Below are positions 21,779-33,475 of a stretch of DNA of 64,000 nt, in pieces. The notes below the pieces were generated by a model. That model saw only the letters and a program-made list of their open reading frames with translations. It had not been told where the DNA came from and made no database searches. The position numbers and the translations under genes are program-made. Position 1 is the first letter of the stretch, and every line of letters starts with the position of its first letter. This DNA comes from Amorphophallus konjac (taxonomy: Eukaryota; Streptophyta; Magnoliopsida; Alismatales; Araceae), in assembly GCA_022559845.1 (NCBI GenBank), contig CM040126.1, positions 141,058,064 through 141,122,063 on the forward strand, given 5' to 3'.

Positions 21779-22250
21779 TCAGTTCTAAAATCCCGTGGTG
21801 AATCAATTTCTCGTGGAGGTTTCATTCGTGCAATTTCTATTTTTACCTTTCCTTTCCAATTCTAAAATCCTGCGGAGACTCAACTTCTTGCGGAGGTTTC
21901 ATTCGTGCAATTTCTATTTCTGTCTTTCCATTCCAGTTCTAAAATCCCGTAGAGAATCAACTTCTCGCGGTGGTTTCATTCGTACAAATTCTATTTCTGC
22001 CTTTCCATTCCAGTTCTAAAATCCTGCGGAGAATTAATTTCTCGCAGAGGTTTCATTCGTGTAATTTCTATTTCTATCTTTCCATTCCAGTTCTACAATC
22101 CCGCGGAGAACCAACTTCTCACAGAGATATCATTCGTGTAATTTCTATTTCTGTATTTTCATTACAGTTCTCAAATCCCGTGGAGGTTTCATTTGCGCAC
22201 CTTTTATTTCTGTCATTTCAATTCATGTCTAAACCCCGCGGAGAGTAATT
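21779..22250 (+). repeat. 77-bp tandem repeat, 3' LTR copy
   Basis: Units start near 21780, 21857, 21934, 22011, 22088 and 22165 with the same 77-bp period as at 5-470 and the same internal near-palindrome. The array therefore predates the insertion of element A. Confidence 0.92.
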
Positions 22251-22524
22251 GCTCGCAACAGGTTTCATTTACGCCATTTCCCTTTCTGTCATTCCCCTTC
22301 CCATTTTAATTTAGCACTTCCCCTTCCCCATTTTTTTTATTTCAGTCAAAGCCCGCGGTGAGTAACATCCCGCTACGGGTCTTCCTTTCCGTGCATTCCC
22401 CATTTTCACCCTATTCCGGAGAGCAATCTCCCGCGGTGGTCTCGTTCGTCCCGTTTCATATCATTTCATATCACATCGCACGTGTGTGTCTTTCCCTTCT
22501 TCGATTCACGTGACATCGTTCACA

Positions 22525-23571
22525 GTAGGCATCACCCTCATAGACTCGGTGGACAACATAAGGTCCCACCCAGTTTTCAACCAATTTCCCTTTGGGGTTG
22601 GAGGCCATTACTTCTCTTCTTTTAACCATGACCAGGTCACCTTTCTTGAATTCCCGCTCTTTGACTAGATTATCGAAAGCACGGGCTATACGAGATTGAT
22701 ACAGTTGTATGTTTTGTTGTGCCCGGAGTCGTCTTCCTTCCAGTTTAGCAAGCTGCTCTAGTCTTCTTTCTATATTTGTTTGTTCGCCGCTGGCAAAACT
22801 GTGCTGGATAGAAACCCATAAGGATAGTACGTCCAGCTCTATTGGCACTATTGCCTCTAATCCATACACCAGGGAGAATGGTGAACAGCCAGTTGGGGTC
22901 TTGTAGACTGTACGATATGCCCACAACACATCGTACATTTTCTCTTCCCAGTCCTTCTTTCTAGAATTGACAATTTTAGCTAGCAGGGTGCAGAGAGTTT
23001 TGTTGAATGCCTCTGCGAGCCTGCTGGCTTGAGGATTGTAGGGGGATGATGTCCTCCAATCAATTTTGTATTTGTCGGCTAACCTATGCACCTTCTGGTT
23101 TTTGAAGTGGCTGCCGTTGTCAGAGATAATTCGGCTGGGAACCCCGAACCGGAATATTATGTTTTGACGGAAGAACCTGGTGACCCGTTCCCCTATGACT
23201 TCTCTTAGTGCCACAACTTTTGCCCATCTAGAGAAGAAGTCCGTGGTTGCCAAGATATATTTACATTCTGATGAAGATGCTGGCAAAGGGCCCACCACAT
23301 CCGTACCCCATTGGGCGAACGGCCAACTAGGGATGGTGGGGTGTAATGGCGCCGGTGGCCTTGTAGGCACGGTGGCGTGTTCTTGACATTTCTGGCATGA
23401 CTTGGCAAATTTGCAGCAGTCATCGAATATAGTGGGCCAGTAGTAGCCCAATTTCTTGATCTCAATCTTCATTTTCAGACCTGCTTGATGTGCCCCGACT
23501 GATCCGGCATGAACTTCTCTCATCACCTGCCACGCTTCCTCCATAGACAGGTAGTAGAATATAACTTTTTT
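22525..23571 (-). pseudogene. Element B integrase, C-terminus cut by element A
   Basis: A Tat-lineage integrase. It has an HHCC finger (HAGSVGAHQAG, then KSCQKCQ), a DDE core (D in WGTDVVGPL, D in SDNGSHF, E in LAEAFNKT) and the family signature YGLEAIVPIELDV. A GPY-like end (VENWVGPYVVHRVYEGDAY) stops where the LTR of element A begins; residues after VYEGDAY come from the LTR. The frame is otherwise open over about 340 codons and is continuous with the RNase H upstream through one stop at 23572-23574. Confidence 0.93.
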
Positions 23572-24452
23572 CTAGGCATCCGCCATCATTCGGAACAGGG
23601 TTCCGTTCCTCATTTCGTAGGAATCTTTGATCCTGAGTAATTTCATCTTTTGTTCTTTCTCCTTCGACAACTGCTGGTGTTGGAACCAACGCAGGAGGTG
23701 TTCTCGCCAATCAAGCAGTTGAATTTTTTCCAGGGTCATTATTTCATTTTCTTCTTCATCTGCCAGGACCTCCATCATGCTGGGGACCTGGCGCCTATTG
23801 ATGACGGTTATGTTCATGTTCTTACCTAGCGGAATTGCCAAGGAACTGGCCACCTTTGCGAGGGCATCCGCCTGAGCATTTTTTCCTCGATTGATGTGTT
23901 TGGGTTCAATGAAGTAGAACTTCACCATCAAGCGCAGCACCAATTTGCGGTAAGGAAGGAGCTCCGGCTTTCGCACATCAAATTATCCTTCCACTTGTTT
24001 CACGACTAGCATGGAGTCTCTGAATGCCTCGATCATTTGGATTTCCATAGACAAGGTAATTTACAAACTAATAATCAAGGCTTCATATTCAGGATCATTG
24101 TTTATGCAGGGTTTATTTATTGAACAAGAGGTATATATGACCTCCCCTTCGGGAGACTTCAGGACTATGCCTGTGCCGGCTCTGACTCTAACATGCCTAG
24201 TTGCTGGAGTATCAATTCTAGATGCACCATCAAAATACAACTGCCATAACGTGGGATGCACTTGGTTTGCCTCCAGGGTCTCATCTTCTGGAAGTTCAAT
24301 CGCTAGTAGGGAGTCTTCAGGCACAGGGTGTGCGGCGAAGAAGTCTGCGATGGCCTAGCCTTTGATAGCTTTCTGCGGCACATAGGAGATGTCAAACTCC
24401 ATAAGAATCACCGCCCATTTGCCTAAGCGGCCTTTGAGTGCTGGTTGGGATA
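23572..24452 (-). pseudogene. Element B second (Tat-specific) RNase H
   Basis: After the connection segment typical of Tat elements (SQPALKGRLGKW, FDISYVPQKAIKG) comes an RNase H of the type found downstream of the usual RNase H in this lineage. It shows WQLYFDGASR (first Asp), EYEALI (Glu), FRDSMLVVKQVEG (Asp) and KNAQADALAKVASSLA (last Asp region). It would degrade the RNA strand during cDNA synthesis. Stops at KG*AIADF, LIISL* (24061) and VEG* break it. All fit single transitions, and there is no frameshift. Confidence 0.88.
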
Positions 24453-24457
24453 GTATG
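24453..24457 (+). repeat. 5-bp target duplication of Athila-1, left copy
   Basis: GTATG here matches GTATG at 36663-36667, immediately outside the two LTRs. Confidence 0.95.
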
Positions 24458-26690
24458 TGATGCGCACCGACTAGTGTCGTTAAGAAAGCCGTGCCACAAT
24501 TTTAAAATAATCACACTCACTCACTTTTAAATATTGGAAAATCAAATATATAGTGGTAAGTTGAGTCGATCCCACGAGGAGGAAAAATCCTTATTTGAGT
24601 AAGTTGGAAAAATATCCTTATGCTTTGAAAATTGAATTTTGAGTGAGATTAAAACTAAGAAAAATAAACTGCATGAAAACTAACTAAAGAAGATGAGAGG
24701 GTTTAAGAAGAGAAATTAGAGGAGATAGAAAGAGGAAAACACCATAATTTACTCAAATGATGAACTTCATTAAGATGAAAGTGGAAAGTCACACTATGAA
24801 AATCAAAATTACAACATGGGAATATCAAAGAGAAAAGAGAAGAAAATATATCCAATGGATGAAGAATAGCGCCGCCCCCGTGCCAAGCCTTGGATGAAGT
24901 TCGCCCCGCCTTGGATGCCGACGCCGTGAGAGGACCAATGGGTGAAGATCCACCTTGGGATATGAGAGGAAAAATAGAGAAAGGGGAAGATAGAAGGAAG
25001 AAGAAATTCACTGTGGAAACATATGTGTGTGTGGTGTATTTTGAAAAGAGAGAAAGAGAGAAAGAGGGAGGTTCGGTGGAGAGAAAATAATGAAAAATTA
25101 AAACAGAAATAGAGGGTGCTTGGGAAGAGGATATCTTTAAAATCAGAAGGAATTATGAAAAGTAGAAAACAAGAAAGTTGTAGAGGTTGCAAAGATAAAG
25201 AAGGTTGGTGAAGACCTCAAAGATAGAAAACAAACGGAAGATAGAGAAAAATACAAAAGAATAGAGGTTGGTCGCGGATGAACAGTGCAGAAAAAACCCA
25301 GGACACCTAGTTAGAAATCTCAAAATATCTTTCAAACCAAGAAGAATTAGAAGAAGGTAAAGAATGAGAAGCTGTAGATCATTGAAAAATGAGTAACTTT
25401 GATGAAGAACACAGATTAAAAAGAGGAGTGTAAGAGGGTGAAAAATTAGGAAGAACAGGAGGTGGTGCGTGGATGAATAGTGAAAGCACTAAAAATCTTA
25501 ACTTTAGGGAATAGTAAATAACTTGAAAACGAGGAAGAATTGAAAGAAGAGGTAGAATAAGAAGTTGAAGAACTTTTGAAAATGCACAACGTTTGTGAAG
25601 AACGCAGAGAGCGATGAGGATCAGAAGGGGGAGAAAAATAAGAAAGAATAGAGTTTATAAAAATGCATGAACAGTAAAAATGTAGAGACAGATTCTTGAA
25701 AAATTGGGAATAGCTTAAAAACGGTGCAGAATTAGAAGCAGATGAAGAATAAGAATTTTTAGAAGACTTAAAAATGAACAACTTAGCAGAAGAACGAAAT
25801 TTAAAATGAGAACTAGAAGTGCATGAAAAAGAGGCTAGAAGAAAGGTGAATTCTCCTCCAAGGTCAAACTTAGCACTTATTTATAGGGTTTAGAACCATT
25901 CCACGATCGTAGACTCCCAATTTGATCCAAAAACTAGTTTCCAACAATCCAACTTGATCCATTTAGACTCCTTTCCAATTTGAAAACCTCATTTCCATAG
26001 ATTAAGCTTAGATATGCTCAAAACAAGGAAGCACAGTTCGATTGGGAGACTGCCGTTCCGCTTCTGCATCAAACTGTAAATAGCGACCACCATCCGGGCG
26101 TTATTTCTACAATCAGCGACTCCTCATGCAGGCGCTAAATCTTTTCCATTTTTTTATTTTCTGATCAAAATGAATAGACATCCTCCATGCTATCGCGATT
26201 TCTTGAATCAACGTCTACTCAAAAGGGCGTTCATTAAATAGCGCCTGGAGCTCGGTCGTCATTTCTTTTTTTTCTTTTTTTATTATTTTTCTTTCAAATG
26301 AAATGACGCCTGCTCTTGTGTCGCGAATTCTTCATTTCTTTATTTTCTTTTTTTCAACAAAATAAATTGACGCCAATTCTGTCAATCACTATTTCTTAAT
26401 TTCTAAAAATATTTTCCAAATTGGCGTCAACCATACGGTCGCTATTTCTTGAAATTACAAAAAATTCAAAATATCAATATAATTTATCCAGAAATATCTT
26501 TCAAATAATTGTGCAAATTCTTGAATGTTTCTCACATGGTCATTTTAGCTCCAAAACATGATAAAATGCATGAAGACTCAAATAATGGTGAGAATAAAAT
26601 TTGTTCATATTAATGTACAACTTTATTCATTTTAATGCTCAAAGATGATAAATATGATGTAACTTATGATATGAAATATAGTATTTATCA
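24458..26690 (-). repeat. Athila-1 3' LTR
   Basis: It starts TGATGCGCACCGACTAGTG and ends GTATTTATCA on the plus strand. A TATA box (CTATAAATA on the minus strand) lies at 25878-25886, so U3 is the right-hand 800 bp. U3 contains several GCGACC/GGCGTC motifs separated by poly-T patches (26060-26460). Open frames inside the LTR are not considered genes. Confidence 0.96.
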
Positions 26691-26705
26691 CATCCCCCAA
26701 CTTAC
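26691..26705 (-). other. Athila-1 polypurine tract
   Basis: On the element's strand the bases before the 3' LTR read GTAAGTTGGGGGATG, a G-rich plus-strand priming tract in the expected position. Athila-2 has a nearly identical tract at 48671-48685. Confidence 0.85.
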
Positions 26706-27896
26706 TCATTGCTAGTCCCTTAACAATACAATTAAAATAAAATTTAGGACCAACAAGAGTTTACAAAGATCATACTCTTATATCCAGCTCTCCTTTCATG
26801 GAATCAACTAAAGATTAGGAATCCAGAATCATTAATGGTCATACTAGCCTTAGATTGGAAATTAAAGCACATGACTTAAGAGTACAAATCAAAGTTCAAT
26901 AGAACTTGTGCATGTGTAATTCCAAATCTGTAGTTAAGATAATTGCATCCCCCATTTATTATTCTAAGTAAGTACCTTTCAACCCTGCACCTCTCAGATT
27001 AGAGCATTTAAGCATACTAGCTTTTGTCTGCCTTTTCCTTTTGTCCCTTTGGAACTTTTTTTTTTCATTTGCACAACCATGATGCTGCACTACCCTTCAC
27101 CTTTTTACGCGAATCTCAACACGTCTTAGGTGAAGCATGCCCGGTTACTCAGATCAGGGGCATTTTTCATGGCATGATCTTTCTATTTCATCATTTCTCT
27201 TTTTTTTTCGATAATATACCTTTGTATTTTCTTTTTTTTTCTAAAAAACTTGGCAGAAAACTTTTTCTTGAAATAGATCTCCTCCTCAAGAGATGCAGAG
27301 TATCAGATACAGTACCCAAAATAACAGAGGGCTTGTCTTATTTTGCTTCATCAGAGTGCATAGTGAATATTTTTTCTAATAGTGCGCATGGACTTTAAAA
27401 AGATTCTTATATCAGTTTTCCATTACTAGATTGAACTTAATTTTCCTTCAACTTTTTCCCTAGTCTTTTCTAATCTAGAATTACGTTCAATTCAAGCATG
27501 AATCAATAAAACTCCGTCGGAGATTTCATCTTTTCACTTTTATGATATGCAAAATAATGATATGAAAATTTTCTGCCTCTCCCCCCAACTTGAATGACAT
27601 TATCCTCAATGGCATGAGAAAATAAAGAGCAACAGAACAACGTAAGCAAAGAATATAGTTAGGATGGAAGGATACAACCTTGTAAGTGAGGTGAAACACT
27701 CCTTCAGATAAACTGACGACAACTCTTCTTCTTCCTGACCTGACTACTAAAAATACACTAAACCATCAAATAACAAAACATTGGGTTGCCTCCCAGAAGC
27801 GCTAAGTTTTTCATCTTCAGCCAGACTCATGAAAGCTCACAAATAATTACTCCAAATCACATAAAGTAATTGATTCTTTTGTAGATAACTACTCAT
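26706..27896 (-). other. Athila-1 non-coding 3' region between integrase and polypurine tract
   Basis: About 1.2 kb without a credible frame, where many Athila elements carry an env-like ORF. It is closely similar to 48686-49902 of Athila-2, including ATTTAGGACCAACAAGAG, CCAGCTCTCC, ACTTGTGCATGTGTAA, ACACGTCTTAGGTGAAG and GGGGCATTTTTCATGG (plus-strand reading). Next to integrase lies GGGTTGCCTCCCAGAAGCGC. Confidence 0.75.
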
Positions 27897-29045
27897 TCTC
27901 CAAGTAAGGTTTTTAGCTTTGGCCATTGACAGTAAAAATGTGACCATTTTAAGGATTTAAAATTTTAACAGCTCCATGGTCGAATACTTTAACAACAACA
28001 AATGGCACATCCCATCTGGATTTCAATTTACCTGGGAACAAACGCAGCCTTGAATTAAATAGCCAAACCTTTTGATTAACATGAAATATTTTTCTGTGAA
28101 TATGCTTATCATGAAAAGCCTTGGTTTTAGCTTTGTAAATCATTGCATTTTCATAGGTTTCATTTCTTAGTTCCTCCAATTCATTCAATTGAAGCACTCT
28201 TTGGGATCCAGCTTGAGTTAAATCAAAATTTACATACTTTATGGCCCAATATGCTCTATGCTCTAACTCTACTGGCAAGTGGCAGGCTTTACCAAAAATC
28301 AGGCGATATGGAGACATACCAATGGAAGTCTTGTATGTAGTTCTATAGGCCCATAATGCATCATCTAACTCTTCAGACCAGTCTTTCCTATCCGGCCTAA
28401 CTATTTTATGTAATATATTCTTAATCTCCCTATTGGAAACTTCAATCGGACCACTAGTTTGGGGATGATAAGGGGTAGTAGCTTGCGAGTGATACCATAC
28501 TTACGAAGCAAAGCTTGAAATTGAAAATGAGTGAAATGAGAACTCCCATCACTAAGTATAGCTCTAGGACAACCAAACCTGGAGAAGATATTCTTCTTCA
28601 CAAACTTCATAACCACCTTATGATCATTTGTCCTAGTAGCAATGGCTTCAATCCATTTGGAAACATAATCGACCGCCACCAAGATATATTCATTACCAAA
28701 TGAAGATGGAAACGGTCCCATAAAATCTATTCCCCAAACATCAAAAATTTCAACCACCAGAATGGGATTTAGCGGCATCATATCTTTTTTTGAATTATTG
28801 CCCACGGCCTGACATCTCAGACATGATTTAGAAAATTCATAAGCATCCTTAAATAAAGTGGGCCAATAGAATCCACTTTGCAATACTTTAGCCGCTGTCT
28901 TCTTTCCAGAGAAGTGTCCCCCACAAGCAAGGTTATGACAAAAATTCAATACTGATTGTTGTTCTTCTTCAGGGACACATCTTCGTATAATCTGATCAGG
29001 ACCCATAGGAAACAACTCTGGGTCCTCCAAAAAATAGTGTTTACC
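27897..29045 (-). pseudogene. Athila-1 integrase
   Basis: It begins with the HHCC finger ([19 protein letters not shown]), then the core with D in [10 protein letters not shown] in ILSDGSSHF and E in [12 protein letters not shown]. The Athila signature [20 protein letters not shown] follows, and the C-terminal part reaches HGAVKILNP and, after a stop, GHIFTVNGQ. Two single-base losses break it: one near 29040 where it leaves the RNase H frame, one near 28479 between GITRKL and the Pro/Thr segment before the catalytic Glu. Comparison with the intact order in Athila-2 shows both. Confidence 0.93.
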
Positions 29046-29683
29046 TTAGAAAAGAAGTGATCCTTCTCTTGTTTAGTCCATCCTCCAGGAATCTGACCTA
29101 CCGCCAGGTAGTTGACAATATTAGCATACCAAGGAGTTGAAGAATGAGAGATGGACAGAATCTGCTCATCGGAAAAAGAATTGGACATTGGAGTGCTTTC
29201 AGGGATCACTATCCTTGAGAGATGATGAACAACGATATTTTCTAACCCCTTCTTGTCTCTTATTTCTAAATCAATTTCTTGCAACAATAAAATCCAACGA
29301 ATGAGACGGGGCTTAGCATCCTTCTTGGAAAGTAAATATCTTAAAGCAGTGTGATCGGAATAAATGATAACTTTTACCCCTAGTAGATATGAACGGAATT
29401 TCTCTAGGGCAAAAACAACAGCTAAAAGTTCCTTCTCTATGGTAGTGTAGTTCATCTGAGCATCAGCAAGGGTGCGACTTGCATAATAAATCACCACGGG
29501 CTTTTTATTCACTCTTTGGCCTAAGACAGCTCCTACAGCATAATCAGTGGCATCACACATGATCTCAAAAGGAAGCGACCAATCTGGAGGTTGCAAAATC
29601 GGAGCTTGAGTGAGGATCACTTTCAAGTTAAATGCCTCTAAACACGAATCATCTAAATTAAAAGGAGTGTCCTTAGCAAGCAA
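28946..29683 (-). pseudogene. Athila-1 RNase H
   Basis: A Ty3/gypsy RNase H following [20 protein letters not shown] (first Asp), [19 protein letters not shown] (Glu), [12 protein letters not shown] (Asp) and a C-terminal NIVVHHLSR in place of the more usual VADHLSR. The frame is open for 245 codons, but its last 30 residues are out of frame relative to Athila-2, so the true domain ends near 29050. Confidence 0.92.
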
Positions 29684-29807
29684 TTTGGTGAGAGGGCGAG
29701 CAAGGATCTGATTTGCTTAACATAAGTAGGAGGAGGAAGATTGGAAATCAATTCAACCTTAGCTTTATCGACATCTGTCCCCCTTTCGGAAACCACATGG
29801 CCTAAAA

Positions 29808-31928
29808 CTATACCTTCTCGCACCATAAATGACTATTCTCGTAACTTAAAACAAGATTAACATCAACCAACCTTTTCAGAAGTTGTTTTAAATTTTCCAA
29901 GCACCCCTCAAATGAAGAACCAAAAACAGAGAAATCATCCATAAATATTTCCAAAGTTTCCCCCACCATGTAAGAAAATATAGACATCATACACCGCTGA
30001 AAGGTAGCAGGGGCATTACACAGTCCAAACGGCATCCTTCTAAAAGCAAATGTGCCATAGGGGCACGTAAAAGTGGTTTTTTCTTGATCCTCCGGATAGA
30101 TAGCAACTTGATTATATCCGGAATAACCATCCAAGAAATAAAAATATTGTTACCCAGCCAGTATTTCCAGAATTTGATCAACAAACGGGAGTGGAAAATG
30201 ATCTTTCTTTGTTACTGAATTTAATTTTCTGTAATCAATACAAACTCTCCACCCCATTTGTAATCGCATGGGCACCTCCTCTCCTCTTTCATTTGTTACC
30301 ACTGTCAGCCCCGACTTCTTAGGAACCACTTGTGTCGGGCTAACCCATTTGCTATTAGAAATAGGATAAATTATCCCAGCATCTAACCACTTAACAACTT
30401 CCTTCTTCACTACCTCTTTCATATTTGGATTCAGCCGATGTTGCATCTCTCTACTCGGCTTGACATTGTCCTCCAAATAGATATAATGCATATAAACATC
30501 TAGACTTATACCCTTCAAATCTGCCACAGACCATCCTATCGCCCCCCTATGCTCCTTAAGAACTTCTAAAAGTTGAGATTCCTGAGTATAGGTAAGATTA
30601 GAAGCAATGAGAACAGGCAAGGTATGATCTGGGCCTAGATAAGCATATTTCAATGAATCTGACAGAGGCTTAAGTTCCAAAATGGGCGGCTGATCAAGAG
30701 ATGGAAGAACTGGTTCAGATCTTAATGGAGGAAGAGGCTCCACACTAGAATAAGAAAGAGGTGAATCCTGAAGCAAACTACCCTCTTCAATCACATTCTC
30801 ACCCATATCTGGACTTTCTTCAATCATTTCCTCAAAAATATCAATGACATTACATTCTCCCTCATGGTCCGGGTATTGTGAAGCTTTAAAAATATTCAAT
30901 GTGACCTTCTCTCCTCCAAAGGTAATATCCATCATCCCAGTGGCACAATTAGTATTGGCCTTCGCCGTAGCCAAAAATGGACGTCCCAAAATGATTGGTG
31001 TATGCTTTAACTCCTGGGATGAGGCCATATCTAAGATTAACAAGTCCACTGGGAAATAGAATTCATGAATTTCCACTATTACATCCTCCAACAAACCCTT
31101 TGGTGTCTTAACAGATCGATCCACCAGTTGAAGGATAATAGAAGTAGGCTTTAATTCTCCTAGATCAAATTGCTCATAAATACAAGTGGGTAGTAGATTA
31201 ACACTAGCTCCAAGATATAGCAAAGCTTTATCAAATGTCACCCCACCTATATCACATGAAATTAATGGAGCACCAGGGTCCTTCAACTTCTTTGGTAAAG
31301 AATTCATTAAAACAACACTAACATCTTCAGAGAGGCGGATCTTTTGTGCTATCGCCTTCGACTTCCTTCGAGGTGTACAAAGCTCTTTCAAGAACTTGGC
31401 ATATGTCGACACATGTTTAATAGCATCCAAGAGTGGAATATTAATATTGACTTGTTTAAACAATTCCAACATCTCTTCTTGTTGGGCCGGCTTCTTTTGA
31501 GCTTTTGGCTTTAATGCATCTGGAAAAGGAACCTTAGGTAAATAACCTTGAAAACCTTCAACAACCTTGATCTTTCCTTTGTCCATTGTCTTCGCCCCCC
31601 CAACCGGCTTCTTTTTCTCTTGAACAATTATTGGCTCTTCTTCCTCATTATCACTCTCCTCTTCTTGGGCATCTTGGCCCGAACTACCACCCACATCCTT
31701 AGCCTGATATGGATCATTGAGAACCTTACCACTCCTAAGGGTAGAGATAGATTTGGCATTCTCGAATTGAGGAACGACAGGAGGGGGGGGCTGAGGTTGA
31801 TTGGGCTGATTGGGAGGAGGAAGAATGGGAGCTCTTTGCTGGAAACCCGGAGGTTGTTGATTGCGAGGATTAGCTATAGGTTGACTAGGTAACTGCCAGA
31901 CATCTCTCCTCATATTACTAGCCGCCAC
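29808..31928 (-). pseudogene. Athila-1 protease and reverse transcriptase
   Basis: One frame with a single stop near 30150. The retropepsin region shows FDKALLYLGASVNLLP: the catalytic Asp of the D-L-G-A-S motif is Tyr here (Athila-2 has Asp), so the protease would be inactive. A tail with IILGRPFLATAKAN follows. RT starts near KKEVVKWLDAGIIYPISNS, continues through VCIDYRKLNSVTKKDHFPLP, then, after the stop, DGYSGYNQV, YGTFAFRRMPFGLCNAPATF and the active site FMDDFSVFG (29920-29950). RT continues weakly beyond 29808 with more stops toward RNase H. Confidence 0.93.
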
Positions 31929-33475
31929 CTGACCTATTTGACCTTCTAACTTAGCAATTGATTGTTGCTGAGAAAGAATAAGTTGCTGAAGTTGGTCAAA
32001 CTTATCTTCAAAATTTGGCTAGTGCGGTTGAGGAGCTGGTTGATAAGGAGCTGGAAACGGGGCCTGATGTTGATAACGATGTGATGGAAATTGATTATAT
32101 TGGCCTTGGAATGATGGAGCTAGTTGATATGAGGCTTGAGCATGATGGAATGATGATTGTTGAAATGGAAGTTGTTGTTGTTGATTATGTTGAAAAGGGG
32201 ATGAAAACTTTTGGTGAGATTGGTTTGGAACTGGAAAAGATTGTTTAGGAATTGAGGGATTGACTTGAGTGGATGAACTTGCTTTAGATTTCTAAGAAAA
32301 ATTCGGGTGATTCCTCCAGCTCGGGTTGTAAGTATTGGAATATGGATCATAATTAGGCTTGGAGACTCTCTGAGCAGCAAAGACTTGTTCTTGAATGAAC
32401 GGGGGAAGTTGGACCACTGTAGGACAATCAATAACAGCATGATTTGGGCTTCAACATAAAGTGCAAAGTTCTTGAAGGTTTAAATCTGAGAGAGGCTGCT
32501 TTTGTTGAACAGAAGGAAAAGAAGGTTCTTGTCTATTCATGGATAATAACGGATCTAACTTTTGGGCCACTAAGTCTACCTTCTCCATCCTTTGCGCCAA
32601 CAAGTCCACTTTATTCAACTTTTGAGTAAGTGCATTAATATCCATCCTACTCTCAAACTCTCCTTGACTTTTAACTTCATAAAGCCCACCCTTTTTAGAT
32701 GGTCCAATCATTCTTTCGTAAGAAGAAAGTGAAGCATGACTAATAGAATTTTACTTAATATTTCAAACAATTCATAAGCTTCATCTTCACTTTTACTCAT
32801 AAAAGCTCCCCCACATGAGGCATCCACCATTTATCTATAATTTTTCATTAATCCCTCATAAAATGCTTGCACAATTTGCCATCTAGATAGGCCATGATGG
32901 GGGCATTTTCTCAATAAATCTTTCAACCTATCCCAGGCCTCATGAATTTGTTCCCCAGGGTTTTGTGTAAATCCAGTGATGGCCCTTCTCATGGTATTAG
33001 TCCTACCAATGGGGTAAAACTTCTTCAAAAACTCTTTCTGCATCTCTCCCCATGTATCAATCGTTCTACCCAAGGCTCCCAACCAATATTTTGCTTTGTC
33101 TTTAAGGGAGAAGGGGAAGAGAGTAAGCTTAAGGGCATCATCTGAGAAGTTTTGGATTTTGACAGTGGAACATATCTGGAGGAACTCATCTAGATGTTTA
33201 TAAGGATCTTCATTAGGGTTTCCATAGAATGATGGCAACATCTGGATGGTACTAGACTTAATCTCATACTGAACCGCCTAGTTCTGAGGTGCTTGAACAT
33301 AGAAGGATGGCTGATATTGATTAGGCATAAAATAATCCTTCATTTACTTAGGAGCTTGGTTTTGATTTTGATCCGCCATACGGTTAGGTTGAAGTTGTGG
33401 TCTAGAATGAACTAACCTTTCAATTTCACTAATGTGTCCTATCAGATGAGGGTGGAGGGATCTCCTACCTTGCAT
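31929..33475 (-). pseudogene. Athila-1 gag
   Basis: The probable start is the ATG at 33475 (MQGRRSLHPHLIGHISEIER), because Athila-2 has the same N-terminus at 55601. The capsid-like core follows (MLPSFYGNPNEDPYKHLDEF, AKYWLGALGRTIDTW, GEQIHEAWDRLKDLLRKCPH). A one-base loss near 32753 shifts the frame (compare LSENSISHAS in Athila-2). Further on is a CCHC knuckle, CTLC-x4-H-x4-C, whose first residue after the second Cys is a stop (about 32450), then a Gln/Pro/Ser-rich linker into protease. Several other stops occur, for example after QAPK and YVQAPQN. Confidence 0.92.

Larger units (their letters stand above)
20335..22524 (+). mobile_element. Element A 3' LTR (start uncertain; at least 21777-22524 proven)
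   Basis: The part 21777-22524 aligns with 1-765, the 5' LTR. Farther left there is no second copy in the window, but the promoter-like layout (U3 repeats, TATA box at 20837, repeats at the presumed start of transcription) suggests the LTR extends to 20335 or beyond. The right end is CGTTCACA at 22524. Beyond it the sequence becomes the integrase C-terminus of element B, so A inserted into B. The target duplication should be GTAGG (22525-22529); its partner lies left of the window. Confidence 0.75.
22525..24457 (-). mobile_element. Element B (Tat-type Ty3/gypsy), left fragment
   Basis: This minus-strand fragment carries the end of RNase H, the second RNase H and integrase. It is cut on the left by element A (at 22524) and on the right by Athila-1 (at 24458). 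The rest of B lies at 36663-46542. Taking out Athila-1 with one GTATG duplication rejoins the frame across the gap (KYI then LSQPALKGR), so these are two parts of one element. Its LTRs are not in the window. Confidence 0.93.

Noticed and set aside
24703..25781. Minus-strand frames of 60-127 codons in the Athila-1 LTRs (and 34677-35754)
   Set aside because: Present in both LTRs as expected for LTR DNA; the translations are Ser/Phe-rich, shared only as nucleotide repeats, and lie in R/U5.
27024..27398. 124-codon plus-strand frame in the non-coding 3' region of Athila-1, as an env-like gene
   Set aside because: It is on the opposite strand to the element, is not open in the homologous region of Athila-2 and shows no signal peptide or envelope-like feature.
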